NCBI RefSeq assembly: GCF_000619925.1
Contig: NZ_JHVB01000001.1
Coordinates: 248,001-312,000, forward strand
Length of the DNA stretch: 64,000 nucleotides
DNA from: Treponema sp. C6A8
Lineage (GTDB): Bacteria > Spirochaetota > Spirochaetia > Treponematales > Treponemataceae
Direction of reading: 5' to 3'
The position numbers and the translations under genes are program-made. Below the pieces are notes generated by a model. That model saw only the letters and a program-made list of their open reading frames with translations, had not been told where the DNA came from and ran no database searches. The first letter of the stretch is position 1, and each line of letters starts with the position of its first letter. Positions 18,201 through 25,336 of this stretch are shown piece by piece.

Positions 18201-18435
18201 AATCTTCGTCACCGGCAAAAGATTCCTCTGCGGGATTTTCTTCAATTTTTGGTTCTTCAAAAGAAGCATCACTTTTAAACATATCTGAAAAATCAGAGTC
18301 ATCAAATTCTGGAATATCCAATGTATCATCAGATTTAGGCTCTGTGTCTGTTATATCTTCTGGCTGCTGCGAATTGTTTTTTACCCAAACGCCGTAACTT
18401 TCTAATTCGTTAGTATTTTCATCTGATTTACTCAT
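15226..18435 (-). CDS. Very large acidic, motif-repeat protein with conserved C-terminal helix domain
   Basis: 1069 residues, dominated by Glu, Asp, Ser and Thr, with no signal peptide; a cytoplasmic, mostly disordered scaffold is likely. Three kinds of short hydrophobic motif recur in the acidic sea: GGFFxDDxDDTIALSxDEL (twice, with a third relative STLTADELMNIANTT near the N-terminus), EE[VI]SLDDF[LI] (twice) and DLS[ED]FG (twice). A single coiled-coil stretch lies near residues 515-545 (LQQIMAELTGLKNDINNLKS). The end is ordered and different in style (IKSVLLYMDQLLENLPEEKI, then TYKKLFSELGLS). First gene of the Maf operon, preceded by an extended -10 promoter. Function unknown; a multivalent binding scaffold is inference. 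Confidence 0.8.
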   Translation of the reverse strand: MSKSDENTNELESYGVWVKNNSQQPEDITDTEPKSDDTLDIPEFDDSDFSDMFKSDASFEEPKIEENPAEESFAGDEDSTLTADELMNIANTTQVEEETDESMMFANGEEISNEVGTDEVLLHEFPEDAAFENTETEEVSDDTFEAAPEESFEINPEESVEETAEETFEEPVADSIDESSFGTIEEPVIEDNFEISEESFEEPAAESIEVPAADSNSSDIDLSEFGSITENEASPSPISDEIEINTEDGSSEAEFEEISFDAIDEPAPETNDTEAPKTQLAPGEEEVSLDDFLEDGFSDDSVASGNNGYEPGKEPGAASAPAEDFSLPVDSGSSEEISLDDFIDTSDFGVEVQETSAPAEDTIEEEPVLDMDLSFDDSTDTIETEDNKIESDFSDFTADDSEEFEADTTEESTFSAEEDKPYVADTSNVSTEEVDLSDFGIDSNAEETPVTQNVEEKKEADAVVDYDLSIGDEDTFASAPVISEIKTEEDKEEAEEAAEPVQAAAPAQPDPTTTSILQQIMAELTGLKNDINNLKSEINEVKERGVSGEDSDFSEPEIQVPVQEEIPQETITEEAISEENIAEETAEFEMPQPEIEESQPATEEIQSPTEEIVTESPAEPAIVENNEPAVEESAVDEAEITLEDTSVFEDLDITENSEPVFEETQVEEPKEEESPVEDKGGFFADDDDDTIALSEDELTQIPIDSDSVIEAESETIEDEIPSETVAEEEPVIAETEIPVTDEPAEEQQGGFFTDDGDDTIALSGDELANIMTTTEVTEEASEGLQPDVVENAPIEAEETAINEDLSFDFNDKNLEEEPDIENIQLDQENETEEELPDEISIPKSEDIVVESNETDFMDSVNSTTEEVPASEETVFETTESIFGNDDNAASENSTQFDSPDTLFEEHFDTTDTLLSDLDNTEPAEVVETESLPVTESPASVIEEPSEPVTEETSIADDEIPTVEKLLAKEPEPAETAEISSEFAEVDNLDTNISKDNIDYLNSDKENVLEQDKLYTSEHNTNDDLKRDIKSVLLYMDQLLENLPEEKIMEFAKSDEFVTYKKLFSELGLS

Positions 18436-18519
18436 ATTTTTCCCCTTATAGAGTATAAATTCCGCTATTTAATTATCGGTAGAAACGTTTAAAAAAAATA
18501 GAGAAATATAAGTTATTCT

Positions 18520-18528
18520 ATTATATCA
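18520..18528 (-). promoter_or_regulatory. Candidate extended -10 promoter for the acidic-protein/Maf operon
   Basis: On the minus strand TGATATAAT gives an extended -10 (TGnTATAAT) with a perfect hexamer at 18525-18520. No convincing -35 lies 16-18 bp upstream, as is usual for extended -10 promoters. It would give a leader of roughly 75 bases before the ATG at 18435, with CCCC-rich DNA (plus strand) forming the AAGGGG ribosome-binding site just upstream of the start. Confidence 0.45.
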
Positions 18529-18571
18529 CATAAATTTTGAATTGGATAAAAAAAATTGTTAAAAAGTTTAG

Positions 18572-18596
18572 CCCCCCCCGGGAGCCGCCGGGGAAG
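18572..18596 (-). terminator. GC-rich hairpin terminator after the PqqD-like gene
   Basis: On the minus strand CTTCCCCGG pairs with CCGGGGGGG (two G-T pairs) around a six-base loop, starting directly after the stop codon. T-rich sequence (CTTTTT, then T8) follows about eight bases later. This separates the PqqD-like/OPT unit from the acidic-protein operon. The plus strand shows a C8 homopolymer inside the stem. Confidence 0.6.
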
Positions 18597-18597
18597 C

Positions 18598-18951
18598 TTA
18601 TTTTGCTCGTTTGATAAAAGAATGGAGTTCCAGAGTGGTTAAAAACTGTACGACGCGTTTGAGCATAGCGTCTTTTTCTGAAGGAAATGCCTCTTCCATC
18701 AGTTTTACAATATCTGAAACTGTGTTTTTGCCGTCAATGCAAAGCCAGACTTTTGTGCCGTAAGCATCAAGGGCAATGTTACTGAAACGAGGACGTTTGA
18801 AAAATTTCTGTGCTATGGTATTGAAGAAACCCTTGTTTTCCATTTTGATTTCAACAATACCGTTTTCTTTCTGACTCCACGGACGGTCTTCATTTTTTAC
18901 GAAGACCAGATCCATGTAATTGGCAGAAAGTTTTTTGGTTTTCTGCTTCAT
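18598..18951 (-). CDS. PqqD-like small protein paired with an OPT transporter
   Basis: 117 residues. The C-terminal 75 fit the PqqD fold (small winged-helix used as RiPP recognition element and in related chaperones): NIALDAYGTKVWLCIDGKNT, then VSDIVKLMEEAFPSEKDAML, then RVVQFLTTLELHSFIKRAK. The central 'G-x-x-W-x-x-x-D-G' block is typical. No radical SAM or precursor-peptide gene is nearby, so it is an orphan PqqD. It follows the OPT transporter gene by five bases, so the pair is one transcript that ends at a hairpin. An accessory role for the transporter, or peptide binding, is inference. The family call rests on pattern, without a search. Confidence 0.7.
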   Translation of the reverse strand: MKQKTKKLSANYMDLVFVKNEDRPWSQKENGIVEIKMENKGFFNTIAQKFFKRPRFSNIALDAYGTKVWLCIDGKNTVSDIVKLMEEAFPSEKDAMLKRVVQFLTTLELHSFIKRAK

Positions 18952-18956
18952 CAGAT

Positions 18957-20843
18957 TTATTTCTTAAGTTTCTTGTTAGAGAATACATAGAAGAGTGCCA
19001 TCAAAGCTGCAAAGAAGATGAGTCCGCCAGCGTTTCCAAGCTTGCCGCCCATATTAATTGCAGAAAGAACAGTCATACCCTTAGCCTTAGAAACTGGAAT
19101 TACAGCGAGGATTGCAAGGATAATACCTACAAGACCTTCACCGGCAATAAGACCTGAACCGAAGAGAACTCCGTTTTCTCCTGCTTCTTTACCAGCTTCA
19201 CCCTTCTTGTCGAACCATGCGCGCAAAAGTCCGCCAGCGAAAATTGGAGTTGAAAGATGAATTGGAAGATAAAGTCCAACAGCAACTGGAAGAACAGGAA
19301 TTCCGATTACTTCAATTGCAAGACCAATACCAACACCTGTAATTACAAGACCCCATGGAAGGTTTCCGCCCATAACGCCTTCTACAACAAGCTTCATCAA
19401 AGTTGCCTGTGGAGCAGGAAGTTCTTTTGAACCGAATCCCCAGGCTTTATCAAGAAGGAACATGATTCCGCCGATTGCAAGGGCAGCTGCAACAGAACCG
19501 ATCAACTCACCAATCTGCTGTTTCTTTGGAGTTGCTCCAACGATATAACCAGTTTTAAGGTCCTGAGAAATATCACCAGCCATACAAGCGATGATACAGA
19601 TAATAGTTCCGATACAGATTGCAGAAATCATTCCTGCAATTCCAGTGTGGCCTGTAGACTTAAGAAGGGCAGTTGCGATAATCAATGTTGCAATTGTCAT
19701 TCCAGATACAGGGTTATTTGAAGAACCTACAATACCAACCATACGGCTTGAAACTGTTGCAAAGAAGAAGCCGAAGAGCACGATAATCAAAGCTCCAAGA
19801 AGTCCAACTGGAATAGCTGGGATAAGCCAGATTGTAACTACGATGATAGCTGCAAGAATAAGAAGGAATTTTGTTGAAAGATCGCGGTTTGTGCGCTCTT
19901 CAGTAGCTTCCTTGTGGCCAAAGCCGCCTACAGCTTTTTTGAAAGTCTTGATGATTGTAGGAAGAGATTTGATAAGGCTGATGATACCGCCTGTTGCAAC
20001 TGCTCCGGCACCAACGTAACGGATGTAGTTGCTCCAGATTCCCCAAACGCCAAGTTCACTTACAGGAACCTTAGCTGGAGCAATCATCATTGAGCTTCCA
20101 AAAAGGTTGATTAATGGAATTGCAACAAACCAGCCCAAAATACCACCGGCAAAGAGGTAAGCTGAAATTTTCTTTCCGCAGATGAAACCTACACCGGCAA
20201 GTGAAGGAAGTACGTCTGCGCCGAAACCTGAACCAATTGATTTAATGCTCCAGTCAATTTCAGAAGGGAAAAGTTTAAGTCCGTCAGCAATGAATTTGTA
20301 AAGTGTAGAAATTCCAAGACCTGAGAATACAAGCTTAGATTTTGCACCACCTTCCTCACCTGCAAGAAGAACTTCTGCACATGCAGTTCCTTCAGGGAAT
20401 GGAAGAACTCCGTGCTCTTCTACGATAAGGGCAGAGCGGAGAGGTACCATGAAGATAAGACCAAGCAATGCTGCGCAAAGTGAAATGATTGCAATTACCC
20501 AGAAAGATGGCTTAGAAATTGCGTCGCTTTCTTTTGCCCACATAAACAAAGCAGGAAGTGTAAAGATTGCTCCTGCGGCCAGTGATTCTCCGGCTGAACC
20601 GATGGTCTGAACCATGTTGTTCTCAAGGATTGAATCACGCTTCATGATGATTCTGATAATTCCCATTGAGATTACGGCAGCTGGAATTGAAGCTGAAATT
20701 GTCATACCTACGCGAAGTCCAAGGTATGCGTTTGCAGCGCCGAAAAGCACTGCAAGGAGAATTCCCAGAACGACAGAAACCGGTGTAATTTCCGGAAGAA
20801 TTCTATCGGCAGGAATAAAAGGTTTGAATGATTTGTCTTCCAT
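18957..20843 (-). CDS. OPT-family oligopeptide/metal-chelate transporter
   Basis: 628 residues with about 14-16 hydrophobic helices throughout. Family features include ITPVSVVLGILLAVLFGAAN at the start with AYLGLRVGMTISASIPAAVI, the NNMVQTIGSAGESLAAGAIF block, FPEGTACAEVL, and VSGMTIATLIIATALLK; the end has GNAGGLIFFAALMALFYVF. OPT carriers import peptides, glutathione or metal chelates with a cation gradient across the inner membrane. Bacterial members of this group often serve oligopeptides. The co-transcribed PqqD-like protein is unusual and may hint at the substrate. No leader riboswitch was recognised in the about 140-bp divergent gap upstream. Confidence 0.93.
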   Translation of the reverse strand: MEDKSFKPFIPADRILPEITPVSVVLGILLAVLFGAANAYLGLRVGMTISASIPAAVISMGIIRIIMKRDSILENNMVQTIGSAGESLAAGAIFTLPALFMWAKESDAISKPSFWVIAIISLCAALLGLIFMVPLRSALIVEEHGVLPFPEGTACAEVLLAGEEGGAKSKLVFSGLGISTLYKFIADGLKLFPSEIDWSIKSIGSGFGADVLPSLAGVGFICGKKISAYLFAGGILGWFVAIPLINLFGSSMMIAPAKVPVSELGVWGIWSNYIRYVGAGAVATGGIISLIKSLPTIIKTFKKAVGGFGHKEATEERTNRDLSTKFLLILAAIIVVTIWLIPAIPVGLLGALIIVLFGFFFATVSSRMVGIVGSSNNPVSGMTIATLIIATALLKSTGHTGIAGMISAICIGTIICIIACMAGDISQDLKTGYIVGATPKKQQIGELIGSVAAALAIGGIMFLLDKAWGFGSKELPAPQATLMKLVVEGVMGGNLPWGLVITGVGIGLAIEVIGIPVLPVAVGLYLPIHLSTPIFAGGLLRAWFDKKGEAGKEAGENGVLFGSGLIAGEGLVGIILAILAVIPVSKAKGMTVLSAINMGGKLGNAGGLIFFAALMALFYVFSNKKLKK

Positions 20844-20985
20844 AACGATTTATAAATCCTTTAATTAAATTGAGATAACTTTTCTATTTTATCACACTTT
20901 GTTATTAATTGCTAATAATGATTTTTTATAATTTGAAAATAAAAATGTTTGCAGATTTTGAAACTGCCTGCCGATATTTTAACAA

Positions 20986-21483
20986 ATGAAATGTGCAAAA
21001 TATTTGTTCTCAATTTTTGTTGGAACAGCTATCTATGTTTGTTTGTCTCTCTGCTTTGGTCAGAATGGAATGCGCTGTTATAAGCAGCTTGAAGAACAGA
21101 AAATATTGTTGAGTAAACGAACAAGCGAAATTCAAAATATAAATACAGAACTGACTCTTGAATATTCAGCCCTTCAAAACGATAAGGCCGTTATTTCTGC
21201 CTATGCCCGTAAGCTAGATTATGTAAGTGACGGTGAAAAACTGGTAAAAATTACCGGGCTTAAACCTGCCCAGACAACTTTATATGATACAGGAAGTGTT
21301 CTTCGTCATCAGGATCCTGATTTTCTTTCAGAAGATGCTTGTAAAATCATAAGTCTTTTCATTACAATCCTTTGTCTTGGAGTGATGTTCCTTTTTGACG
21401 TAAGTAATGGTAAAATCTCCTTTAAGAAAGAACATTCACCTATGATAAAAGGAATTCCTGTATATGATTTTAAACAAATCTGA
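20986..21483 (+). CDS. FtsB/DivIC-like septum formation initiator, two TM
   Basis: 165 residues. An N-terminal TM helix (about 6-24) is followed by a periplasmic-type coiled coil (CYKQLEEQKILLSKRTSEIQ and following) and the FtsB-like LARKLDY-type element (ISAYARKLDYVSDGEKLVKI). FtsB/DivIC proteins bridge FtsL and FtsQ in the divisome. Unlike E. coli FtsB (about 100 residues) there is an additional TM helix near 120-140 and a short basic tail. The last 20 bp overlap the Sua5-like gene, so they are co-expressed. Division role is inferred from the coiled-coil pattern. Confidence 0.65.
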   Translation: MKCAKYLFSIFVGTAIYVCLSLCFGQNGMRCYKQLEEQKILLSKRTSEIQNINTELTLEYSALQNDKAVISAYARKLDYVSDGEKLVKITGLKPAQTTLYDTGSVLRHQDPDFLSEDACKIISLFITILCLGVMFLFDVSNGKISFKKEHSPMIKGIPVYDFKQI

Positions 21484-22042
21484 TAAAAACTCTTCTGAAG
21501 CTTGTATTGACGCCCTTAAAAAGGGCAAAATTGTAATAATTCCAACTGATACTGTTTACGGATTTTCAGGCCTTGTGCTTCCCGGAAATACGCTGGACGG
21601 TGATTCAAAAATCAAGGCAATAAAGGGAAGGGCGGAAACAAAGCCTTTTATCCAGCTTATAGCAAGTCCTGAAGACATAAAAAAGCATACTGATGATGAA
21701 ATTCCTGCAAGTCTGCTGTCTTACTGGCCGGGCCCACTCACAATAATCGTAAATAATAAAAATGAAGAAACAGACGGCCTTAAAACTATCGCTTTCCGCT
21801 GTCCTGGTGACCAGTGGCTTAGGGATATTATAGCCGAGGTTGGACAGCCTCTTTATTCTACCAGCGTAAACCGCAGCGGTTTTCCTGTTTTGGATACGGA
21901 AGAAGCAATAATCAGTGAGTTTGAAAAAGACGTTGATTTAATCGTTCTTGACGGTGATAAAAAGAATGCCGTGCCTTCTACAATCGTAAGTCTTGCCGGC
22001 GGCGAAGTAAAAGTGCTGCGTCAGGGTGCCTTGAAAATCTAG
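21464..22042 (+). CDS. Sua5/YciO/YrdC-family protein, probable L-threonylcarbamoyladenylate synthase
   Basis: 192 residues with the YrdC core: KGKIVIIPTDTVYGFSG, the KxR-type motif IKAIKGRAETKPFIQLI, WPGPLTIIV, TIAFRCPGDQWLRDI and YSTSVNRSGFPVLD near the end. These proteins make threonylcarbamoyl-AMP from threonine, bicarbonate and ATP for the t6A37 modification of ANN-decoding tRNAs. It lacks the long C-terminal Sua5 domain, so TsaC-like. Its stop overlaps the convergent gene's stop in a shared CTAG. YciO paralogues look similar, so exact function has some doubt. Confidence 0.85.
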   Translation: MILNKSDKNSSEACIDALKKGKIVIIPTDTVYGFSGLVLPGNTLDGDSKIKAIKGRAETKPFIQLIASPEDIKKHTDDEIPASLLSYWPGPLTIIVNNKNEETDGLKTIAFRCPGDQWLRDIIAEVGQPLYSTSVNRSGFPVLDTEEAIISEFEKDVDLIVLDGDKKNAVPSTIVSLAGGEVKVLRQGALKI

Positions 22043-22905
22043 TTAATTCTTGTCCAGGTAACCGGAATATCTGTGTAGACAACGGAGCCGTCAGCCTTTA
22101 TAAGGGTGTGTTTTGCGCCCTTTAAAGTGTTTGAATCGCTTGCAGTGAGGGTCCATTCAATCGGCTGGGCGTTTATGGCATGCTCCAATGCTTCTTCTCG
22201 TGAAAGTTCCGGGAAATAAGAGGCGTTTGATTTTTGATTCTGGGTAATCTTGATTTTTTTGCCTTCCGCATCTTCAAAATTTATCAGGATATTCATGCTG
22301 GCGCCGTTATTAAAAATTACAAAGCCGCGTCCGCCCCTCATGATGACAACCTTGTTCAGTCCGTTTTCTGCCTTCCAGGTTCCTGATAAAAATTCTGTGG
22401 AGATTGCATTGGCTTTTGCTGGCGGCATGTCATTTTTAGCTTTTGTTTCTGCTGGAGCGTCACCGCCTTTTGTAATCAGGTTGCTTAGGGAAGTTTTTAA
22501 ATTATCCTTTGGTTCCATAAGGATTTTGTAATAGGAATCGTATTCCTTTGTTCTGGTTACTTCTGAATTTTCATAAACCAGATGAAAAACCGTCTGCCAT
22601 TTATCAGAATCCGTGATTTTATTGATTTCTGCAAAAAAAGTTTTTTTAGAAGGTGTAAAAAGCTCCTTATCAAGCTTTTCAATTTCTTTTGTATTGAACT
22701 CTGACCGGCGGTCTGTAACTTCAAAATTCTGGGTTTCGGAAAGCTGGGTAAAGTATAAATCACTTGTCAGCTTTGCCATGTTCATATCAAGGTCTGAAGA
22801 GAATATTCCGCAATAATCAATTTCATAAGTCTGAGCAAAAGTAAAAGCGCTCAAAAAAATGAGAAGGGTAAAAAAAGATTTATACTTTTTTAATTCCTTT
22901 TGCAA
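22039..22905 (-). CDS. Secreted protein of unknown function downstream of smpB
   Basis: 288 residues with a signal peptide (FFTLLIFLSAFTFAQ, cleavage probably after AFTFA) and no lipobox, so periplasmic or outer-membrane associated. The first 60 mature residues (LTSDLYFTQLSETQNFEVTD) resemble the nucleotide-fold start of CsgG/LpoB-like proteins, but only weakly. The C-terminal 110 residues (FLSGTWKAENGLNKVVIMRG) look like a lipocalin-like or beta-sandwich module ending in ITWTRIN-like strands. Three bases separate it from smpB, so it is probably transcribed with it. No function can be assigned. Confidence 0.72.
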   Translation of the reverse strand: MQKELKKYKSFFTLLIFLSAFTFAQTYEIDYCGIFSSDLDMNMAKLTSDLYFTQLSETQNFEVTDRRSEFNTKEIEKLDKELFTPSKKTFFAEINKITDSDKWQTVFHLVYENSEVTRTKEYDSYYKILMEPKDNLKTSLSNLITKGGDAPAETKAKNDMPPAKANAISTEFLSGTWKAENGLNKVVIMRGGRGFVIFNNGASMNILINFEDAEGKKIKITQNQKSNASYFPELSREEALEHAINAQPIEWTLTASDSNTLKGAKHTLIKADGSVVYTDIPVTWTRIN

Positions 22906-22908
22906 ATC

Positions 22909-23373
22909 CTATCCTCTGAGTTTATTAGAAAACTCCCTCTGAAGTTCACGTTTAATATCACGATCCTTAATGGTTGCTCTCTTATCAAACTGTTTTTTAC
23001 CCTTGCAGACGCCAAGCGTAACCTTAACGCGTCCCTTTACAAGATAAAAATTCAGCGGAATAAGGGTAAATCCTTTTTCTTCAACCTTTCTTGTCAGACG
23101 CTTGATTTCTTCCTTATGCAAAAGAAGCTTTTTAGGTCTGTCCGGATTATGGTTGAAAATTGAAGAATACACATATTCCGATATATGAAAGTTTTTAAGC
23201 CACACTTCGTTATTTATAATTTCGGCAAAAGCATCTGGAAATGAAATGTTTCCGTTTTTTACAGATTTTACTTCGGTTCCAACAAGCTCAAGTCCGCATT
23301 CGTAAGATTCTTCTACAAAGTAGTCAAAGCGGGCCTTTTTGTTATCTGCAATAATTTTTCTTTCCTCTGACAT
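22909..23373 (-). CDS. smpB: SsrA (tmRNA)-binding protein SmpB
   Basis: 154 residues, full length for the family. Key segments are present: KARFDYFVEESYECGLELVG with TEVKSVKNG, the DAFAEIINNEVWLKNFHISE strand, the RPKKLLLHKEEIKRL helix, and the RNA-binding LIPLNFYLVKGRVKVTLGVC with KGKKQFDKRATIKDRD. The basic C-terminal tail is present. SmpB delivers tmRNA to stalled ribosomes for trans-translation. No tmRNA gene is visible in the flanks here. The start follows a plain AT-rich region shared divergently with the signal peptidase gene. Confidence 0.97.
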   Translation of the reverse strand: MSEERKIIADNKKARFDYFVEESYECGLELVGTEVKSVKNGNISFPDAFAEIINNEVWLKNFHISEYVYSSIFNHNPDRPKKLLLHKEEIKRLTRKVEEKGFTLIPLNFYLVKGRVKVTLGVCKGKKQFDKRATIKDRDIKRELQREFSNKLRG

Positions 23374-23461
23374 ATTTATAGTAATTATATAATTAAATCA
23401 GTCGGTTGTAAAAGCACTTTATATGTGATATTTTTATTTAAAAAGATTATCTGAGGCAATT

Positions 23462-24160
23462 ATGAACAACAAATTATTGCATTATTCTTATTCGCACAAA
23501 GTTCAGACTCATAAGCACGTTTTCTTTATTTTTTTTAATCTCATTTTTTTGTTTGTCATCTTAAATCTGCTTCTTGCTTATGTATTTTTTCCTGTTCGCC
23601 AGACTTCAGTTTCAATGATTCCTGATATCGAAGAAAATTCCATGATTATGGTGTCTCCTCTTGCAAAAAAACTCAACAGGGGAGATGTGGTTCTTCTAAA
23701 ACCTAAAAAAACAGTAAATTTAAGTAAAATTCAATGTATTTCTGAAGTTTTTGTACGTTTTTTTACCGGCCAGCAGGTTTCTCTTTTTCAGAAAAGTTCT
23801 TTTCCTGGAACTAACAGTCAGCTGAGACGGGTAGTTGCCCTTCCTGGTGACAGAATTTATATGCGTGATTATGTCCTTTACGTTAAGCCTGCCAATGGAA
23901 AGTATTATCTTACAGAATTTGAAATTGCAGACCACCCGTATAACGTGACATTTTTTACAGCTCCTTCTGAATGGGATCCTTACCTTGGTGTAAAAGGCTC
24001 CTTTGATGAAATTATTCTTTCTGACAATGAGTATTTTGTCCTTGGGGATAACCGAAAGTCCAGCGATGATTCCCGCCTTTACGGACCTGTAAAACTGGAA
24101 AACATTCAGGGAAAAGCCGTTATGTGCTATTTTCCATTCAAGAAGTTCAAACTTTTCTAA
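23462..24160 (+). CDS. lepB: Signal peptidase I family protein with Arg at the catalytic Lys position
   Basis: 232 residues: one TM helix (about 20-43), then the box-B serine motif SVSMIPD (Ser51), MVSPLAKKLNRGDVVLLKPK, box D RRVVALPGD (residues 122-130) and box E VLGDNRKSSDDSRLYGP. Signal peptidase I cleaves Sec/Tat signal peptides on the outer face of the membrane using a Ser/Lys dyad. Aligning D130 with E. coli D153 puts R122 where the general base K145 should be. Either this is a spirochaete variant, or Lys from elsewhere substitutes, or the protein is not a normal peptidase. GAGG precedes the ATG. hemW follows within three bases of the stop. Confidence 0.85.
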   Translation: MNNKLLHYSYSHKVQTHKHVFFIFFNLIFLFVILNLLLAYVFFPVRQTSVSMIPDIEENSMIMVSPLAKKLNRGDVVLLKPKKTVNLSKIQCISEVFVRFFTGQQVSLFQKSSFPGTNSQLRRVVALPGDRIYMRDYVLYVKPANGKYYLTEFEIADHPYNVTFFTAPSEWDPYLGVKGSFDEIILSDNEYFVLGDNRKSSDDSRLYGPVKLENIQGKAVMCYFPFKKFKLF

Positions 24161-24163
24161 AAA

Positions 24164-25336
24164 ATGACAGTTTCTTCTGCCGCCCTTTACATTCACATTC
24201 CTTTCTGCATTTCAAAATGCCATTATTGTGATTTTTTCAGCAGGGGTGGCTCGAATTCTGTCCCTGATTCTTATGTCGAAGCGCTTTGTCAGGAAATCCG
24301 CGGGCGGGCGAAAAAATTTTCTGTAAAAGAGTGGGGCTCGGTTTATATTGGTGGCGGCACACCAAGCCTTTTGAATGCCAGGCAGATAAAGCAAATTCTT
24401 TCTGCAATAAAAGAAGCTGCTGTTCTTCCTGAAAGTTCTGAAGTTACAATTGAATTGAATCCTGATGATATAACTGAAAATCTGCTTGAGACATTAAATG
24501 AAAGCCGGATAAACAGAATTTCTGTCGGAATTCAGTCTTTTAATGATAAGGCTCTTTCTTTCTGCCATCGCCGGGCTGATCCAGGTAAAAATGAAGAGGC
24601 TCTTTCTTTAATTCAGAAAAAATGGAAAAAAAGATTTTCTATAGATTTAATCTGCGGTCTTCCTTTTGAAAGTGAAGAAAGCTTTATGTCAGGCCTTGAA
24701 AAGATTGTTTCCTTTAATCCGGACCATATTTCCATGTATTCCCTTACTTTTGAAGATGAAACTCCCTTTGGAAAACTTCTTAATCAGAAAAAAATTGAAT
24801 ATGATTATGATTTTTCAGATGCACTCTGGCTAAAAGGACGGGAATTTCTTGAAAATCATGGCTTTTATCAATACGAAGTTTCAAATTTTTCAAAAAAAGG
24901 CTTTGAAAGTCTTCATAATCTCTGCTACTGGAATCATAAATCTTATCTTGGCTGTGGGAGTGGAGCGACTGGAACTGTTTATAATGAAGAAGGCAGCGCT
25001 TTCAGGTTTACAAACACAACGAATATCGAAAAGTATATAAAAAATCCCCTTGCTTCATTTACCAGCGAAGAAATAGATGTAAAAACTTCTGTCCTGGAAT
25101 TTTTTATGATGGGGCTTAGAAAAATAAGCGGAGTTAGTGAAAAGGATTTTTATAATTCTTTTGGAAAAAAGCTTACCATTCCTGATTCCGTAAAAAAACT
25201 TGCTGAAGCATGGGAACGAAAAGACTTGTGCAAAATTACTGAGAACGAAGATGATTATTCTTTTACGCTTGGAAAAGAAGGAATCTTATATTTAAATCGA
25301 TTTATTTTTGAGCTTCTTGATCTGGAATTGGAATAA
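24164..25336 (+). CDS. hemW: HemW-type radical SAM protein (coproporphyrinogen oxidase-like, heme chaperone)
   Basis: 390 residues. The radical SAM cluster motif CxxxCxxC is C15, C19 and C22 (CISKCHYCDF); the residue two beyond C22 is Phe, not the Cys of true HemN, which fits HemW. GGGTPSLL near 65 and VTIELNPDDITENLLETL follow, then RISVGIQSFND and the HemW-typical DLICGLPFESEESF, YSLTFEDETPF and CYWNHKSYLGCGSGATG. HemW binds and transfers heme rather than oxidising coproporphyrinogen. Its last 35 bp overlap the convergent histidine kinase gene. A dedicated heme pathway is not visible here. Confidence 0.9.
   Translation: MTVSSAALYIHIPFCISKCHYCDFFSRGGSNSVPDSYVEALCQEIRGRAKKFSVKEWGSVYIGGGTPSLLNARQIKQILSAIKEAAVLPESSEVTIELNPDDITENLLETLNESRINRISVGIQSFNDKALSFCHRRADPGKNEEALSLIQKKWKKRFSIDLICGLPFESEESFMSGLEKIVSFNPDHISMYSLTFEDETPFGKLLNQKKIEYDYDFSDALWLKGREFLENHGFYQYEVSNFSKKGFESLHNLCYWNHKSYLGCGSGATGTVYNEEGSAFRFTNTTNIEKYIKNPLASFTSEEIDVKTSVLEFFMMGLRKISGVSEKDFYNSFGKKLTIPDSVKKLAEAWERKDLCKITENEDDYSFTLGKEGILYLNRFIFELLDLELE

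Noticed and set aside
15446..18397. Several plus-strand open frames giving Ser-rich translations
   Set aside because: They are shadows of the acidic GAA/GAT-rich gene on the minus strand; TTC/TCT runs read as Ser/Phe/Leu strings.
18468..18482. CCGATAA on the minus strand upstream of the acidic-protein operon
   Set aside because: A matching sigma-28 -35 at the right distance is absent; the extended -10 nearby is better.
18572..18579. C8 homopolymer as a phase-variation tract
   Set aside because: It lies in a terminator stem between genes, not in a coding frame or promoter spacer.
20970..20977. GCCGATAT, near the sigma-28 -10 consensus, just before the FtsB-like gene
   Set aside because: No TAAA-type -35 lies 15 bp upstream, and the gene is not flagellar.
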